Positions 1-7,551 of a stretch of 20,296 bases of DNA are shown one piece after another; positions within the stretch are counted from its first letter, which is position 1, and the number at the start of each line of letters is the position of its first letter. This stretch comes from Geobacter sp. UBA6151 (GTDB lineage Bacteria > Desulfobacterota > Desulfuromonadia > Geobacterales > Pseudopelobacteraceae). Both the position numbers and the translations under genes were made by a program. The stretch is from assembly GCA_002423105.1 (NCBI GenBank), contig DIUT01000050.1:1-20296 (forward strand). The letters are read 5' to 3'. A model generated the notes under the pieces. That model did not search any database. It saw only the letters and a program-made list of their open reading frames with translations, and was not told the origin of the DNA.

Positions 1-876
1 GCTGTCTTTTCGGCGCCCATGGTTGCCGAAGCATCACGGGACATGGCCGCAGATGCAGAACAGAAAGCATTGGTCAACTACTGGTACCGCCACATCTGGG
101 AATACATCTCGCCCCTCTACCCCGGCATCATTCTGGCCGCTGGCTTAAGCGGCATCTCGACACAACAGCTCTTTCTGGCGCATCTGCCGTTCGCCCTGGC
201 TGTTATTGTAACCGGAGCATGGTTTTGCTTCAAGGATATGCCCCGGGAAATCGCTCCGCTAATCAACGATCCCAAACAGAGCCGCCTGAGGCAGTTCGGC
301 GATTTTTTACTGATGTCGTCCCCCATCCTGATTTCACTGTCGCTGGTGGTCGCGTTCAAGGTGTCAGCGGTTATCGCCTTGGGAGGCGGCGTACTCACCC
401 TGTTTCTGGCCCACCGCTTCGGACCGGCCCGAATCGTCAAAACTCTGGTGGAATCCCTTTCTTTCAAGGCGCTCTTTCTGGTGGTGGGGATCATGATCTT
501 TCAGGAAGTCCTGAAGGCCACCGGTGCCATCGCAGGCATATCCGGCTTCTTTGCCGCTTCAGCCCTGCCGGTACCGCTGCTGGTGACATTGATCCCCTTT
601 ATTGCCGGAATCATGACCGGCCTGACCGTCGGCTACATTGGCATAACTTTCCCGCTGTTGCTGCCACTCATGGGTAGCGGCCAGCCTGCACTCTGGCTTG
701 AAGCGCTGGCTTTTGCCAGCGGTTTTGCCGGTGTCATGCTCTCGCCGGTTCATCTTTGTTTTGTGCTGACCCGTGAATATTTCAAAGCTGACACCGCCAT
801 AGTCTACCGCCGCCTGCTGCTGCCGTCAGCCTTGGTGCTCTGCGCAGCGCTGGTGCCGTGGCTGATTTATTCTTAG
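1..876 (+). CDS. DUF401-family integral membrane protein, 3' part
   Basis: The reading frame is open from the first base, so the gene begins upstream and only about 291 C-terminal residues are present. The ATG at 19 is probably internal. The visible part is very hydrophobic, with about eight likely membrane spans, for example around LYPGIILAAGLSG, the stretch ending VVAFKV, and the last segment LVLCAALVPWLIYS. The pattern and length fit DUF401 (TIGR00529-like) membrane proteins of about 400 residues. These resemble permeases, but their substrate is unknown. The gene ends 12 bp before the Smr-domain gene, so the two are probably co-transcribed. I recognise the family by overall sequence character rather than by a catalytic motif; a related anion or organic-acid permease family is the main alternative. 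Confidence 0.72.
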   Translation, partial: AVFSAPMVAEASRDMAADAEQKALVNYWYRHIWEYISPLYPGIILAAGLSGISTQQLFLAHLPFALAVIVTGAWFCFKDMPREIAPLINDPKQSRLRQFGDFLLMSSPILISLSLVVAFKVSAVIALGGGVLTLFLAHRFGPARIVKTLVESLSFKALFLVVGIMIFQEVLKATGAIAGISGFFAASALPVPLLVTLIPFIAGIMTGLTVGYIGITFPLLLPLMGSGQPALWLEALAFASGFAGVMLSPVHLCFVLTREYFKADTAIVYRRLLLPSALVLCAALVPWLIYS

Positions 877-888
877 AGGAATTTTCCA

Positions 889-1626
889 ATGAGCGCTCGC
901 GCCAAAAAACAAAAACCTGTACAGCCTCGTCCACCTGAATTCCATACTACCCCCTTTGCCGAGCTGAAAGGGGTGGTGCTTGCTGCCCCCCAACCTGCAG
1001 AAACTCCGCCGACTCCGAAAGTGCAGGCCCCTGCCGCACCCAAACGGTCGGCGGACGACAGCGAACTATTCCTACAGGCCATGACCGGTGTTGCCCCCCT
1101 TGACCCGTCGCTGGCATGTTGCAAACAAAAAACAGCCGTGCAATCAACCAAGTCATTGGCTACACCGCTTGCCGCCCTGCCCCTAGACCCGGATAGCCAG
1201 AAAGTTTTTCTGCAGGAGGTGGAACGTCTGAAGCTGGATGTAAAGTTTGAGGAAAAACTGCCGGATGAAGACGAGTTGAAACCGCTGGGAGGCAATCGGT
1301 TGCGGATGTTGAAGCGTGGCGTTATCCGCCTGGACCGCCAGTTGGACCTGCATGGTCTGACCCGTGACGAGGCCTTATCGGCACTTGGCCGCTTTCTGCA
1401 TTCTGCGCGTTTGGCAGGCGAAAAAGCGGTACTGGTTATCACCGGCAAAGGAGTGCACTCAAGCGAGGGTCCGGTGCTGAATCAGGCAGTAGCAGCCTGG
1501 CTGCGGGAGCAGGGCAAGGGAAGTGTCAGCGAATATGCCCCGGCTCCCAGGGAACTGGGCGGTAGCGGCGCGTTTGTGGTTTTTCTGCGCCCTCTTTCCC
1601 TGCCATCTTGTAAAACATCTGTATAA
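889..1626 (+). CDS. Smr-domain protein (MutS2 C-terminal-like nuclease domain)
   Basis: A 245-residue protein whose last 95 residues are a Smr domain: LDLHG at 152-156, TGKG at 185-188 and GGSGA at 224-228 are its signature loops. Smr domains occur at the end of MutS2 and as stand-alone proteins; several are DNA or RNA endonucleases acting in recombination control or ribosome rescue. Residues 1-100 are rich in Pro, Ala, Lys and Gln and look disordered. Residues 101-150 are charged and probably helical, leading into the domain. The ATG at 889 follows GAGG by about 10 bases and lies 12 bp after the DUF401 gene, suggesting co-transcription. The domain call is firm. The substrate is unknown, and nothing in the neighbourhood shows which Smr subclass it belongs to. 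Confidence 0.87.
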   Translation: MSARAKKQKPVQPRPPEFHTTPFAELKGVVLAAPQPAETPPTPKVQAPAAPKRSADDSELFLQAMTGVAPLDPSLACCKQKTAVQSTKSLATPLAALPLDPDSQKVFLQEVERLKLDVKFEEKLPDEDELKPLGGNRLRMLKRGVIRLDRQLDLHGLTRDEALSALGRFLHSARLAGEKAVLVITGKGVHSSEGPVLNQAVAAWLREQGKGSVSEYAPAPRELGGSGAFVVFLRPLSLPSCKTSV

Positions 1627-1657
1627 GGCCTAGTATAAGCACCAAAAATAGGTCTTA
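1608..1657 (+). promoter_or_regulatory. Putative promoter and operator of the toxin-antitoxin pair
   Basis: TTGTAA (1608-1613) and TAGTAT (1631-1636) are spaced by 17 bp and could be -35 and -10 elements. GTATAAG occurs twice as a direct repeat (1621-1627 and 1633-1639). The second copy begins an imperfect inverted repeat, TAAGcACC (1636-1643) against GGTCTTA (1651-1657), with a 7-nt centre and one bulged base. Such repeats next to the antitoxin start fit autorepression by the antitoxin, which is usual for this class. The -35 lies inside the 3' end of the Smr gene. This comes from pattern reading alone. Confidence 0.4.
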
Positions 1658-1669
1658 TTGGGGGTCAAC

Positions 1670-1915
1670 ATGGAACATATTTATGCAAACAGCTCTATCA
1701 GTATTTCAGAACTGAAAAAAAATCCTTCCAGAATCATAGCCCAATCAGAAGGCGCACCAGTTGCGATACTCAATCATAACAAGCCGAGCGCCTATCTGGT
1801 TCCGGCAGCAGCTTTCGAAGCAATGATGGAACATCTGGACGATCTTGAACTGGTGCGACTTGTGAAGGAGCGAGCAAATGAGCCATCCTTCGAGGTTTCG
1901 CTGGATGATCTATAA
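1670..1915 (+). CDS. Type II antitoxin, Phd/YefM (StbD-like) family
   Basis: An 81-residue protein beginning MEHIYANSSISISELKKNPS. The opening (start of a strand, then SISELKKNPS, then PVAILNHNKPSAYLVPAAAFEAM) is the typical N-terminal DNA-binding fold of Phd/YefM antitoxins, especially the StbD/RelB-like branch. The acidic C-terminal tail, with LDDLELVRLVKERANE and ending SLDDL, would be the part that wraps the toxin. The ATG at 1670 is preferred over the in-frame TTG at 1658 because GGGG sits about 6 bases upstream and homologues start at this point. It overlaps the toxin gene, as in a typical antitoxin-first operon. The expected role is to neutralise the downstream RelE-like toxin and repress the shared promoter. 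Confidence 0.88.
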   Translation: MEHIYANSSISISELKKNPSRIIAQSEGAPVAILNHNKPSAYLVPAAAFEAMMEHLDDLELVRLVKERANEPSFEVSLDDL

Positions 1916-2195
1916 ACTCCACTTTACGGCACTTTCTGAAAAAGAATGGCGCAAGCTGGATTCCGGTATCCGTGAACTTTTCAAAAAGAGACTGGCAGAA
2001 CGTCTGAAACAGCCCCGTATCGAATCCTCACGACTGCACGACCTTCAGGATTGCTATAAGATCAAGCTGCGGCACGTCGGCTATCGACTGGTATATCAGG
2101 TGCTGGATGATCTGATTGTGGTAAAGGTAGTTGCGGTTGGCAAGCGCGATAAAAATGCTGTATATCTTGCGGCACAGGCACGATTACATCATTAG
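1905..2195 (+). CDS. relE: RelE/ParE-superfamily toxin (RelE/StbE-like)
   Basis: A 96-residue basic protein starting MIYKLHFTALSEKEWRKLD, with the RelE pattern of an N-terminal strand, a helical pair rich in Lys and Arg, then KIKLRHVGYRLVYQV and VVAVGKRDKNAVY. The Arg residues in LRHVGYR, the Arg of GKRDK and the Tyr of AVY sit where RelE mRNase residues lie, so activity is likely retained. An ATG at 1878 would add nine residues. The ATG at 1905 is preferred because GAGG lies 9 bases upstream and it matches family starts. It overlaps the antitoxin by 11 nt, so translation is probably coupled. RelE toxins cut mRNA in the ribosomal A site. A ParE-like gyrase poison is the less likely alternative. 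Confidence 0.87.
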   Translation: MIYKLHFTALSEKEWRKLDSGIRELFKKRLAERLKQPRIESSRLHDLQDCYKIKLRHVGYRLVYQVLDDLIVVKVVAVGKRDKNAVYLAAQARLHH

Positions 2196-2231
2196 CCAAT
2201 CCCCACGAAAGATATCAAAAAACAGAACCGT

Positions 2232-3008
2232 ATGCCCCTCATCTCCATAATCATACCCTGCTACAACCAGGGGCAATTTCTGGCCGAGTCCATCGGTTCA
2301 GTGCTGGATTCCGATTTCGCAGACATGGAAATCATCGTGGCGGATGATGGCTCCACCGACCCGGAAACCTGCCGGATACTGGATGTCTTGGACTATCCCA
2401 AAACCCGGCTGATCCGCCGGGCAAACGGCGGTCTGGCCGCTGCCCGCAACAGCGGTATTGCAGAAGCCAAAGGGCGCTACATCCTGCCGCTGGATGCTGA
2501 CGACCGGATCGGGCCTGCGTATATCGGACAGGCAGTTTCAGCTCTGGATGCTACCCCTGATCTCGGCATCGTCTACTGTCGGGCAGAGAAGTTCGGGGCA
2601 GAGACCGGCCCCTGGAAGTTACCCTCCTTCTCCCGCTGGCGGATGGGGCTCGGCAACATCATCTTCTGCTCGGCCATCTATCGCCGGGAAGATTGGAGCC
2701 GAGTAGGTGGCTATGACGAGAGTCTGCGCCGTGGCTGGGAAGACTGGGATTTCTGGCTGTCACTGCTGGAGTTGGGGCGACGGGTTTTCTGTCTGCCACA
2801 GACCGGCTTCTTCTATCGAAAAAATCCTGCATCAATGGCTGCCATCATGCCGCCGGAGCTGAAACTGTCGCTGCATTGTCAGCTGATGGCAAAACATCCG
2901 CGCTTTTTCGGCGTCTGGTCCTGCTTGCTCAGCCTGCTTGTACCGATGTACTATCGCTTTGCTGACGGAGCTGTCTACCGCAGACTTAAAAGGAGCATGG
3001 GACATTAG
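2232..3008 (+). CDS. Family 2 glycosyltransferase
   Basis: A 258-residue GT-A fold enzyme. It opens with SIIIPCYNQGQFLAESI, then DDGS at 38-41 (nucleotide binding), NGGLAAARNSGI, and DADD at 88-91, the DxD-type metal and sugar-nucleotide site. RGWEDWDFW near residues 167-174 supplies the acidic ED pair often seen as the catalytic region in GT2 enzymes. A hydrophobic stretch near residues 220-235 may touch the membrane. It probably transfers a sugar from a nucleotide donor to a lipid- or glycan-linked acceptor on the cytoplasmic face. No clear Shine-Dalgarno sequence precedes the ATG. It lies 36 bp after the toxin gene and 1 bp before the GT4 gene. The sugar cannot be predicted. Confidence 0.9.
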   Translation: MPLISIIIPCYNQGQFLAESIGSVLDSDFADMEIIVADDGSTDPETCRILDVLDYPKTRLIRRANGGLAAARNSGIAEAKGRYILPLDADDRIGPAYIGQAVSALDATPDLGIVYCRAEKFGAETGPWKLPSFSRWRMGLGNIIFCSAIYRREDWSRVGGYDESLRRGWEDWDFWLSLLELGRRVFCLPQTGFFYRKNPASMAAIMPPELKLSLHCQLMAKHPRFFGVWSCLLSLLVPMYYRFADGAVYRRLKRSMGH

Positions 3009-3009
3009 G

Positions 3010-4212
3010 ATGAAGATTGTCTTTCTGGCACCGTTCGGAACCCGCCCCAAGGGGACCTTGCAGGCCCGCATGCTGCCGCTGGCTGCTGCGCTGCAAAAAA
3101 CAGGACATGAGGTAGTCATTATCGCTCCGCCTTACACTAATCCGGAGGATGCCGGGCTGGTGGAGCTGGTGGACGGGGTATCGGTGCGTAATGTGGCGCT
3201 TGGTCCGACAGCGGGCGTACTGGCTGCTCCTTTTGTCGCGTGGCGGATGCTGCGGGATGCCATGGAGCAGCACCCCGACCTGATACACCTGTTCAAGCCC
3301 AAAGGGTACGGCGGGCTGGCCGCCATGGTATTGGCGGCCATGCCGACCCTTGGCCTGAAGGCCCCGCCCCTGCTGGTGGATTGCGATGATCGGGAGGGGA
3401 CCGGCGGCATGAATGATCTGCATTCGTACAGCGGGCCTGAAAAATGGCTGTTTGCTTTTCAGGAGAAGCTGCTCACCCGCTACGCCAAGGGGGTGACCGT
3501 GGCTTCCCGTGCCCTGGAGTCGCTGGCCTGGGGGATGGGAGCGCGACCGGAACGGACCCTCTATCTTCCCAATGGCCCGGTGACACGTCCCGCTGGTGAC
3601 CGCAATCAGGGACGGGCGCGATTCGGCATTGCTGACGACACACCGGTGTTGCTGTTGTACACCCGTTTTTTCGAGTTTTCCCAGCAACGTCTCCACGCCC
3701 TGCTGCAACGGGTCTGCTCCAGCCAGCCCCGGACAAAGCTGCTGGTGGTTGGACAGGGGGGCCATGGAGAAGAACGCGAGCTGGAACAGGCGGCCATCCG
3801 GGGGGGATTCCACGGGAATCTGATTATGGCCGGATGGGTGGAACCATCTGCCCTGCCTGATTGCCTGGCCGCAACCGACGCCGCCATCTATCCCTTTGAC
3901 GATACGCTGGTGAACCGCACCAAATGCCCGGCCAAGTTGGCCGAGCTTGCGGCAGCCGGAATTGCCGTGGCAGCGGAGCGGGTAGGACAGATCAATGAAT
4001 ATCTGGTGCATAACGAATCGGGTCTGCTGGTGGAGCCGGGGGATACCGATGGTCTGGCCGGGGCTGCCTGTCTGTTGCTGGGAGACCGGGATCTGGCCCG
4101 GCGCTTGGGACAGGCGGCGGCACAGCGCGCCACGGGCGAATTCGGCTGGCACAGGGCGGCACAGCGTCTGGAAACCCTGTACTGCCGGGTGTGGCAGGAG
4201 AACCGCCCATGA
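3010..4212 (+). CDS. Family 4 (GT-B) glycosyltransferase
   Basis: A 400-residue GT-B protein. The N-terminal half starts MKIVFLAPFG with the glycine-rich loop GTLQARMLPLAAAL, and the C-terminal half contains LLLYTRFFEF, KLLVVGQGG and AGWVEP. The donor-site signature is KCPAKLAELAAAG (305-317), followed by NESGLLVEPGD. This is the GT4 arrangement, although the first Glu of the classic E-x7-E pair is replaced by a Lys/Cys context while E312 remains. The ATG at 3010 begins 1 bp after the GT2 stop, with AGGAG 14 bases upstream; a start at 2938 would read deep into GT2 and is rejected. Its stop overlaps the next start as ATGA, so the three genes look translationally coupled. It probably extends the same glycan as the GT2 enzyme. 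Confidence 0.9.
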   Translation: MKIVFLAPFGTRPKGTLQARMLPLAAALQKTGHEVVIIAPPYTNPEDAGLVELVDGVSVRNVALGPTAGVLAAPFVAWRMLRDAMEQHPDLIHLFKPKGYGGLAAMVLAAMPTLGLKAPPLLVDCDDREGTGGMNDLHSYSGPEKWLFAFQEKLLTRYAKGVTVASRALESLAWGMGARPERTLYLPNGPVTRPAGDRNQGRARFGIADDTPVLLLYTRFFEFSQQRLHALLQRVCSSQPRTKLLVVGQGGHGEERELEQAAIRGGFHGNLIMAGWVEPSALPDCLAATDAAIYPFDDTLVNRTKCPAKLAELAAAGIAVAAERVGQINEYLVHNESGLLVEPGDTDGLAGAACLLLGDRDLARRLGQAAAQRATGEFGWHRAAQRLETLYCRVWQENRP

Positions 4213-6668
4213 GAAGAGCAGGCGACAGAACCTGCAACTGGCCGCCGTTGTTGTTCCAGCTGCTGCTGATGGTAGCCCTGTTCAGTCCGATCCTGTTCAC
4301 GGACAAAATCGTCCGCGCCCCGGACATCCTCAACGAGTTTTACTGGGGGGTCTACAATGCCTATGGCAAGCCGCTCTGGTCATTGCTGCGTATTGATCTT
4401 TCCAGCGCCGGGTGGGATCCCTACATCAACAGTGGCCACACCAATGACGGCGGCATGGTCTCCACCCAGTTCCTCTACCTCTACCGCCTGATTTTCGGCC
4501 TTATACCTGCCCCGGCCAGTGTAGCCTGGTTCATGGTGCTGCACCTCTTTCTTGGCGGTGTCGGAACCTTCCTCTACTGCCGCCTGATCGGCTGCTCCCG
4601 CACTGCATCCCTGCTGGGCGGCATGGTCTTTGCTCTCTGTACCGAGAATGTCTCCCTGATCAATGCCGGCCATGTGATGAAGATTGCAACCATTGCCCAT
4701 GCGCCGTTTGTCTTTTACTTTCTGGAAAAGGGGTTTCGCTCCAACCGGTGGTTTCCCTATCTCTGCGCCAGTCTGGCGCTGGCCTTGCAGTTTTTCAATA
4801 CCCATTGGCAGATCGCCTTCTATACCTGTCTGGCGGTGGGCGTCTACGTGATAATCCGTCTGCTGTCAGGGCTGCTGAGTGGTGAATCCGCCGGTGAACT
4901 GGGGCGGCCATTGCTGATGGCCATCGGCATGACCCTTTTCTTTCTGGCGGCCTCGGCCATTTCCCTGGCACCGCTGTCGTCCTGGGCCAGGGATACCAAC
5001 CGCGGCGTCCAGTCCGGCGCCAATCAGGGCAAGGGAGGGCTTGACCGGGAAGAGGCGATGATGTGGTCCATGCCGCCGGAAGAGGTGGCCAGTCTGGTCA
5101 TTCCCGGCTTGTTCGGGTTGTCGCGTCAGGAAGGGGGCGATCAGCCAAAAGCGGGGCACACCTACTACTGGGGCAGGATGGTTTTCACCCAGACCGCTTC
5201 CTATTTCGGCCTGCTGCCCTGGCTTTTGCTGCCGTTGCCGCTGATCTTCAGAAATGACCGGATCACCAAGGCAGCGCTGGTTGCGGTGCTTGGTGGCATC
5301 CTTTTTTCCATGGGCAAGTACACGCCGTTCTACCAGCTTCTGTACGAGTATCTACCGGGGATTGACCGGTTCCGGGTACCCAAGATGATGCTGTTCATCA
5401 CCGCCCTGGGGCTGGCGGTGCTGGCAGCGCGCGGCATGGATCTGCTGCGGGACGATAGTGTCTGCCGCTCTCCGCGGCTGAAAGCCTGGACCTGGTGGCT
5501 GCTGGCCTTTCCGCTGTGCCTTACCCTGCTGCTTGCCACGGAGACGTTTGCCGGAGGCTGGATCAGGGGCTGGCTGATGGAACTGCTGGCCCGTCCCACC
5601 CGTTATCAGGCCGGTGTGGAACTGGTAACCCAGCGCTGGTTCAACATTGAACGGGAAACCGGGCTGGCGTTGGCCTTTGCCGCGTTTCAGGTGCTGCTAT
5701 TGCTGGCGTTGGTCAGGGTGCGTATGGCAGTCATGGCCTTCCTGGCAGTGCTGCTGGCTGTCTTTACGTTGGATCTGTGGCGGGTGAACCGACCTTTTCT
5801 GGTGCTGACCGATTCGCCGGTACGGACGGAGCAGTCGTTGACCCCGGCCATGCAGTGGATCAGGGAACAGCAGGGGCACGGGGTAGTGGAGGGCAAGGGG
5901 CTGGAAAAATCAGGAAAACAGGTGCCGGAGTATCGGGTCCTGCCATTGGGTGATGGTGATCCGATGCGCTACGCAGCAGCCGGGATTCCGGTACTGTACA
6001 CCTCCAATGCCGTGCAGAAAAGGCGCTGGCAGGAGTATCTGGACAGCCTGACGTTACAGGGACGGTTGCCGGACATGCTGAATATCCGCTGGCTGGTATG
6101 TAGTGAACAACAGTATGGCCAGCTACAGGCCGGTCTTGATTCTCAGCGTTACCGGATTGCCTTCAAAGGTGGAGGGGAGCTGGTGCTGGAAAACCGCCAG
6201 GTACTGCCCAAGGCATGGCTGACACCGGCAGTACAGGTGGTTGATGACCCGGCAATGCTGTTGAAAAAGCTGGCTGCGCCGGGCTTTGATCCGCAGCAGA
6301 CCTCGCTGGTGGAATCGCCGCCACCGTTTCCGTTGCGCGCAGTTGCCGGAGGAAAGGTACGGATTGAACGGCTGGAGGCGGAACGGATCATACTTGCGGC
6401 GGAAACGCCAGTTGCTGCGCTGCTGGTGCTGGGGGAGAAATATCATCAGGGGTGGCGGGCCACCATCAATGGTGTCACAACCCCCACCGTGCCGGTCAAC
6501 AACGTGCTGCGTGGTATCTACCTGCCGCCGGGAGGTCAGCGGGTGGAGTTCCGCTTTGATCCGTTGCCGTTCAGGATCGGAAAATGGATTACCTGCACTG
6601 CTTTCCTGTTGTTTGGCCTGATGGCGGCACGGGAGTGGCTGACATGCCGGAAAACAACCCATGACTGA
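4209..6668 (+). CDS. YfhO-family polytopic membrane protein (GT-C-like)
   Basis: An 819-residue protein with about a dozen membrane spans over residues 12-540 and a soluble C-terminal domain of about 230 residues ending in one more span. It matches YfhO proteins in layout: an early periplasmic loop with an acidic DILNEFYWG segment, GKYTPFYQLLYEYLPGIDRFRVP in the middle, and a late domain with YHQGWRATINGV and PGGQRVEFRFDP. In Firmicutes, YfhO proteins are linked to lipid-dependent glycosylation of cell-surface polymers. By analogy this one may transfer a lipid-linked sugar outside the membrane. The ATG at 4209 is chosen over the GTG at 4191 because it forms an ATGA overlap with the GT4 stop and has AGGAG 8 bases upstream. 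It overlaps the next gene by 8 nt. Confidence 0.85.
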   Translation: MRRAGDRTCNWPPLLFQLLLMVALFSPILFTDKIVRAPDILNEFYWGVYNAYGKPLWSLLRIDLSSAGWDPYINSGHTNDGGMVSTQFLYLYRLIFGLIPAPASVAWFMVLHLFLGGVGTFLYCRLIGCSRTASLLGGMVFALCTENVSLINAGHVMKIATIAHAPFVFYFLEKGFRSNRWFPYLCASLALALQFFNTHWQIAFYTCLAVGVYVIIRLLSGLLSGESAGELGRPLLMAIGMTLFFLAASAISLAPLSSWARDTNRGVQSGANQGKGGLDREEAMMWSMPPEEVASLVIPGLFGLSRQEGGDQPKAGHTYYWGRMVFTQTASYFGLLPWLLLPLPLIFRNDRITKAALVAVLGGILFSMGKYTPFYQLLYEYLPGIDRFRVPKMMLFITALGLAVLAARGMDLLRDDSVCRSPRLKAWTWWLLAFPLCLTLLLATETFAGGWIRGWLMELLARPTRYQAGVELVTQRWFNIERETGLALAFAAFQVLLLLALVRVRMAVMAFLAVLLAVFTLDLWRVNRPFLVLTDSPVRTEQSLTPAMQWIREQQGHGVVEGKGLEKSGKQVPEYRVLPLGDGDPMRYAAAGIPVLYTSNAVQKRRWQEYLDSLTLQGRLPDMLNIRWLVCSEQQYGQLQAGLDSQRYRIAFKGGGELVLENRQVLPKAWLTPAVQVVDDPAMLLKKLAAPGFDPQQTSLVESPPPFPLRAVAGGKVRIERLEAERIILAAETPVAALLVLGEKYHQGWRATINGVTTPTVPVNNVLRGIYLPPGGQRVEFRFDPLPFRIGKWITCTAFLLFGLMAAREWLTCRKTTHD

Positions 6669-7398
6669 CACACCATCTCTGACCAATGACGAACTGAAGC
6701 GCTTTGGTCTGCTTCTGCAACAGCCCAAAGACGGCTACCGTTTCACCCTGGACCCGCTGCTTTTGTGCGACTTCACCAAAGCCAACGACGAACAGGCTGT
6801 TGCCGACCTGGGCAGTGGTTGTGGCGTCATGGCTCTGATTCTGGCGCGTATGGCTGTGTCAGCTCAGGTGATAGCTCTTGAAAAGGAAGCGCCGATGGCC
6901 GCGCTGGCCACGCAAAACGCCCGCTTGAACGGTCTGGAAGAGCGTGTGAGGGTGCTACAGGAAGACCTGCTGCACATCCGTACCCACCTGCCGGTGTCCT
7001 GCTGTGATCTGGTGGTTAGCAATCCGCCCTATCGCAAGCAGGGCCGGGGCAGACTGAATCCCCATCCGGGAAGGATGGCGGGCCGTCATGAAACCACCGC
7101 CAGCCTGGCGGATTTTCTGGCGGCTGCCAAATATCTGGTAAAACCGACCGGCAGGATCTGTACCGTCTACCATCCGTCGCGGCTGCCGGAATTCATGGCT
7201 ACGGCCGGCGCACTCAAGCTGTCAGTGCGCCGCCTGCGAATGGTGCACGGGACGCCGGGGGCCGATGCCAAGGTTTTTCTGGCTGAACTGACCAAGGGGG
7301 GGCGTATTGGCGATACGCAGGTACTGCCGCCGCTGGTGGTCAGAAGTGACGGTGAAAACTATACCGATGAGGTGCGCTCAATTCTGTTGGGCGGCTGA
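6661..7398 (+). CDS. SAM-dependent methyltransferase, TrmN6/YfiC-like
   Basis: A 245-residue class I methyltransferase. DLGSGCG at 49-55 is the SAM-binding loop, ALEKE around 72-76 the acidic end of the second strand, and NPPY at 121-124 the catalytic motif of N6-adenine methyltransferases. The start, LKRFGLLLQQPKDGYRFTLDPLLL, and the HPSRLPEFM and RMVHGTPGADAKVFL segments match the TrmN6/YfiC group, which methylates A37 of tRNA1(Val) in Escherichia coli. Its tRNA target here is an inference. The ATG overlaps the YfhO stop by 8 nt, so it is the last gene of the glycosyltransferase run, probably a passenger rather than a pathway partner. Its 3' end overlaps a converging lipoprotein gene by 21 nt. 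Confidence 0.85.
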   Translation: MTDTPSLTNDELKRFGLLLQQPKDGYRFTLDPLLLCDFTKANDEQAVADLGSGCGVMALILARMAVSAQVIALEKEAPMAALATQNARLNGLEERVRVLQEDLLHIRTHLPVSCCDLVVSNPPYRKQGRGRLNPHPGRMAGRHETTASLADFLAAAKYLVKPTGRICTVYHPSRLPEFMATAGALKLSVRRLRMVHGTPGADAKVFLAELTKGGRIGDTQVLPPLVVRSDGENYTDEVRSILLGG

Positions 7399-7551
7399 AT
7401 CAGGGATATTGATGTCGTAAGCGCCTCGGGGGCCGCTGAACAGGCCGTTTTGCGGCCCTTCTTCACGGTGATTTCTATACTCGCAGGGAGTGATGCCGCT
7501 GCATCCGCTCAACAGCGCTGCAATGAGCAGGAATGAACACAAGCGTTTCAA
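7378..7551 (-). CDS. Small predicted lipoprotein, TTG start
   Basis: A 57-codon frame that begins with TTG and is therefore easily overlooked. It opens with MKRLCSFLLIAALLSGC: a basic start, a hydrophobic core and the lipobox L-S-G-C with the lipidated Cys at residue 17. The mature part is only about 41 residues (SGITPCEYRNHREE, then Gly/Pro-rich, ending SAAQQN) and has one more Cys at 23. The TTG overlaps the porin stop as TTGA, with GGTGAAG just upstream, so it looks translationally coupled and is the third gene of the kinase-porin unit. It runs 21 nt into the 3' end of the converging methyltransferase gene. I do not recognise a family. It may be a periplasm-facing accessory of the porin, but this is a guess. 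Confidence 0.68.
   Translation of the reverse strand: MKRLCSFLLIAALLSGCSGITPCEYRNHREEGPQNGLFSGPRGAYDINIPDSAAQQN

Noticed and set aside
2938..3009. An upstream start for the GT4 gene that would add 24 residues.
   Set aside because: The extra residues overlap the GT2 coding region, do not look like a GT-B start, and MKIVFLAPFG is the normal N-terminus.
2986..4152. A 388-codon open frame on the minus strand opposite the GT4 gene.
   Set aside because: It is antisense to a well-supported gene, its translation is rich in His, Gln and Arg without domain motifs, and no ribosome-binding site was found. It is a by-product of the high GC content.
7430..7458. GC-rich inverted repeat (GGGCCGC / GCGGCCC) that could be the terminator of the methyltransferase gene.
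   Set aside because: It lies inside the lipoprotein coding frame, has a 15-nt loop and no T-tract; coding constraint explains it as well.
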